A stretch of DNA of 64,000 nt from UBA6168 sp965222975. GTDB lineage: Bacteria; Bacteroidota; Bacteroidia; Chitinophagales; Saprospiraceae. The notes under the pieces were generated by a model. That model ran no database searches. It had not been told where the DNA came from and saw only the letters and a list, made by a program, of their open reading frames with translations. Both the position numbers and the translations under genes were made by a program. Positions 61,931-64,000 of this stretch are shown piece by piece. How positions within the stretch are numbered: the stretch's first letter is position 1; the number at the start of each line of letters is the position of its first letter. The DNA is taken from the NCBI GenBank assembly GCA_965222975.1, contig CBDCVJ010000077.1, forward strand, positions 95,753 through 159,752, given 5' to 3'.

Positions 61931-63507
61931 ATTTTCAAAGCTCGTTTTGCAGAGGGGAAATCAGGGTCAATTTCCAATGCTTTTTTATAATATTTTATTG
62001 CCTTTTCCTTTTCCCCTTTTTTTAAATAGGCTTCCGCTAAGCTATCATATGGGTTCGCCTCTTTGGGAAATAAAACCGTGTTGGCATAAAATATTTCAAT
62101 AGCTTCTTCTAAATTATCTTCCTGCATCAAGGCATAACCTGCATTATTTAATAGGCCAGCATGGCTGTCTTCGTATCCTCCTTCTTTTAAAGCGGATTTA
62201 AAATTATTTATTAAATAGTCCTTTCCATGCTTTTTATAAATGTCGTACAAATAATTGGCTGGTGGCAATTTGGGCTCATCGTACTTTTTTCCCTTATAAG
62301 CTCTGGCAATGCTTTGTGCGATGTCTTCTGCTACTCCTCGGTCCGTATTCGCTAAAACAATAATAAAATGGTTTTTGTGAAAATTTGCTTCCACTACTGC
62401 ACTGACGCCTGGGCCTCCGCCTGCAAACCCTGCCCCGGAACGGGGATTTTTTAGGATGTATTTCCACGTATGTTTTGAATCCTGATAATCAGTCAGCATC
62501 AACACTTTGTATTCATCCTTGATTAATTTTTCTGAAAAAAATAAAGCCTGAAAGAATGTCAATAAATCTTTTGCAGTAGCATACATGCCACCGTCAGGTG
62601 TTGGGTATTCCAATTGTCCAGTGTGATCTATCTTTTTTCCCGAAACGGAGTAGCGGTAACTTTTTGCTTCACCTGAGATGTTTTCTGCAATATTGTAATC
62701 TGTATTTTTGCAGCCCGTAATGGCATGGATATTTTCATCTAATAATTGGCTAAATGTTTTACCGGTTATTTTTTCCAAAATAGCACCCAATACGATATAG
62801 CCGTAATTGGAATATCGCTGGTCTTCTCCCGGTTCATATATCAACGGTTTATGCATCAATAAAGGCAAGATGTCGTTGATGTTTTTATATTCCCTGATAT
62901 TGTTTAAATATTTTGGAATAAATATATCTGCAAACCCAGCAGTGTGACTTAGCAAATGCCGAACGGTTATTTTATTTGCTATGTTTTTTGGAAAACCTAA
63001 TTCGAATTTTGACAACTTGTCATCCAGCGAAATATTCCCTCGCTGGATTTGTTGCAATATTAAAACAGCTGTATAATCTTTATTGATTGAACCAATTCTG
63101 AATTTAGTGTTAACCGTATTGGAAATATTATTTTCTATATCGGCTTGACCATATGCTTTTTCAAAAATGGCCTTCCCATTTTCTGCGATCATGACAATGC
63201 CCGAAAACCATCCCAAGTTGTAATATGCTTGGGCAGTGGCATCTGCTTTTCTGGCCATTTCCGAAGTGGGAATCGTGGCGGTGGGTTTGACTTCAAATTG
63301 TATTTCTTTTTCAGGGCCATAAATGGGTTCTTCCACTCCGTCCGGTTGGCCGCCATTGTCAAGCCTGAACCCATCAATTAAATAGGGAGGTGATTTTTCT
63401 AATAAAATAAAACCTCCTAACCAGTCGTCATTTTCTCGGGAGCGATAAGTTGTTTCATATTTAAAACTTTTCCACCCGGTTGACTTCATATAGATCGAGC
63501 TGCCCAT
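61915..63507 (-). CDS. Serine hydrolase (class C beta-lactamase-like) with TPR tail
   Basis: Main part of a protein of the beta-lactamase/DD-peptidase-like family. The catalytic SxxK is SINK in FRIGSINKDYTAVLI, and the YxN is YSN in QRYSNYGYIVLGAILEKITG. HLLSHTAGF, DGGMYATAKDLLTF and a glycine-rich GFAGGGPGVSAVVEA further match esterase/peptidase-type class C members. A C-terminal region of about 120 residues has TPR units (AEAYLKKGEKEKAIKYYKKALEIDPDFPSA). The frame shown starts within the protein: the N-terminus with signal peptide lies in another frame at 63461-63757, separated by one extra base near 63463. The last codons come from the heptamer array. It probably acts on peptides or esters in the periplasm. 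Confidence 0.85.
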   Translation of the reverse strand: MGSSIYMKSTGWKSFKYETTYRSRENDDWLGGFILLEKSPPYLIDGFRLDNGGQPDGVEEPIYGPEKEIQFEVKPTATIPTSEMARKADATAQAYYNLGWFSGIVMIAENGKAIFEKAYGQADIENNISNTVNTKFRIGSINKDYTAVLILQQIQRGNISLDDKLSKFELGFPKNIANKITVRHLLSHTAGFADIFIPKYLNNIREYKNINDILPLLMHKPLIYEPGEDQRYSNYGYIVLGAILEKITGKTFSQLLDENIHAITGCKNTDYNIAENISGEAKSYRYSVSGKKIDHTGQLEYPTPDGGMYATAKDLLTFFQALFFSEKLIKDEYKVLMLTDYQDSKHTWKYILKNPRSGAGFAGGGPGVSAVVEANFHKNHFIIVLANTDRGVAEDIAQSIARAYKGKKYDEPKLPPANYLYDIYKKHGKDYLINNFKSALKEGGYEDSHAGLLNNAGYALMQEDNLEEAIEIFYANTVLFPKEANPYDSLAEAYLKKGEKEKAIKYYKKALEIDPDFPSAKRALKIMVNE

Positions 63508-63757
63508 CTTGTTGGCGGATATCTTCCAACATATTGGCCAATTCTAATGCGGTGAATTTTTCGATAAGCCTTTTGGAAAACAAACTGGTTATAGCCTCCT
63601 CTGTAATTTCTTCGCCACTGTTTATTAAATCCAGCCATTGAATGATTTTTGATCCTGCCGGACTTTCTTTTAACTGGTCAAGCGTTTGAACGCCCATTTC
63701 CTGTGCGCTGGTTAATCCATAAAGAAATAGGAATAAAATAAGGATTGATTTTTTCAT
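63461..63757 (-). CDS. N-terminal part of the frameshifted serine hydrolase
   Basis: A 98-residue frame with a clear signal peptide (KKSILILFLFLYGLTSAQ) and the mature start EMGVQTLDQLKESPAGSKI. It ends DLYEVNRVEKF followed by a TAA in AAGTTTTAAATATG. Removing one T from TTTT gives EKFKYETTYRSRENDDW, which continues directly in the frame of the downstream serine hydrolase, so both were one gene of about 613 residues from 63757 to 61915. The 86 residues after the signal are helical and similar N-terminal regions occur in Bacteroidota serine hydrolases. Confidence 0.75.
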   Translation of the reverse strand: MKKSILILFLFLYGLTSAQEMGVQTLDQLKESPAGSKIIQWLDLINSGEEITEEAITSLFSKRLIEKFTALELANMLEDIRQQDGQLDLYEVNRVEKF

Positions 63758-64000
63758 TTGAAATTACGATTGTTGAAATAACTTATTTTGACACAACTCA
63801 ATGACACGAAGAAAGTCAGAACGTTCCTTTATTTTTCACTAATGTTAGGAAACAGTGATTTTTTGTTATATACCATCTTTCTGTTGTTATGAAACCATTT
63901 TAATGCGTTCGTAACACCATTTTACATGTTTAGTAACAAAAAGGAGAACATTGATAAATTTTGCTCCATCTTTGCCGTGTTGCATGGCATCGAAAAAAAA

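Overview
The window reads as chromosome of a Bacteroidota member, most likely a Saprospiraceae-like environmental bacterium. This rests on type IX secretion C-terminal sorting domains on several large secreted proteins, a PorP/SprF-family outer-membrane protein, a two-domain TonB-like protein, WG-repeat and DUF5362-type proteins, and AT-rich intergenic DNA without strong Shine-Dalgarno sites. No rRNA or tRNA gene was recognised, so the family-level placement is an inference.

Layout. 1-6.8 kb: a fragment of an LVIVD-repeat protein, then tyrosine catabolism: 4-hydroxyphenylpyruvate dioxygenase and homogentisate dioxygenase on the minus strand, and a tyrosine phenol-lyase (easily mistaken for tryptophanase) on the plus strand. 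The lyase gene sits inside what looks like a former SDR/START-like gene pair; a decayed copy of the SDR 3' end lies on its other side. 7.9-10.5 kb: a secreted animal-type haem peroxidase next to an Rrf2-family Fe-S regulator, with a shared 16-bp palindrome near each, a likely regulon. 10.6-13.4 kb: small membrane, hypothetical and FN3-like proteins. 14-17.5 kb: three consecutive plus-strand genes (38-residue beta-repeat protein, HExxH protease, HEAT-repeat protein) and the sorting domain of the next gene, all broken by single-base changes that are nearly all +1 insertions in homopolymers. 17.5-20.3 kb: a giant beta-repeat surface protein. 21-33.3 kb: ordinary small genes (PorP/SprF, amidohydrolase, cohesin-like proteins, TonB-like, ABM, PAP2-like, cation/proton antiporter, pentapeptide repeat, Tag glycosylase, GNAT, YebC), separated by short-period tandem repeats and hairpin elements. 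34-55.9 kb: three giant tandem paralogues (about 2283, 2616 and 1881 aa), each a purple-acid-phosphatase-like enzyme followed by Ig-like, beta-sandwich and MopE-type Asp/Cys-rich repeat modules and a T9SS sorting domain; the first also carries an N-terminal M6 metalloprotease. 56-63.8 kb: DUF5362-like, 2H phosphoesterase, WG-repeat protein, MtfA-type peptidase and a serine hydrolase with TPR.

The least explained layer is the intergenic DNA: mobile-looking inverted-repeat elements (one inserted into another), long perfect palindromes, and tandem arrays whose unit length is kept at about 7 bp while the unit sequence differs from site to site. Some arrays form the ends or interior of coding genes. 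Coordinates of starts were moved to internal ATG/GTG codons where homology or signal peptides required it.
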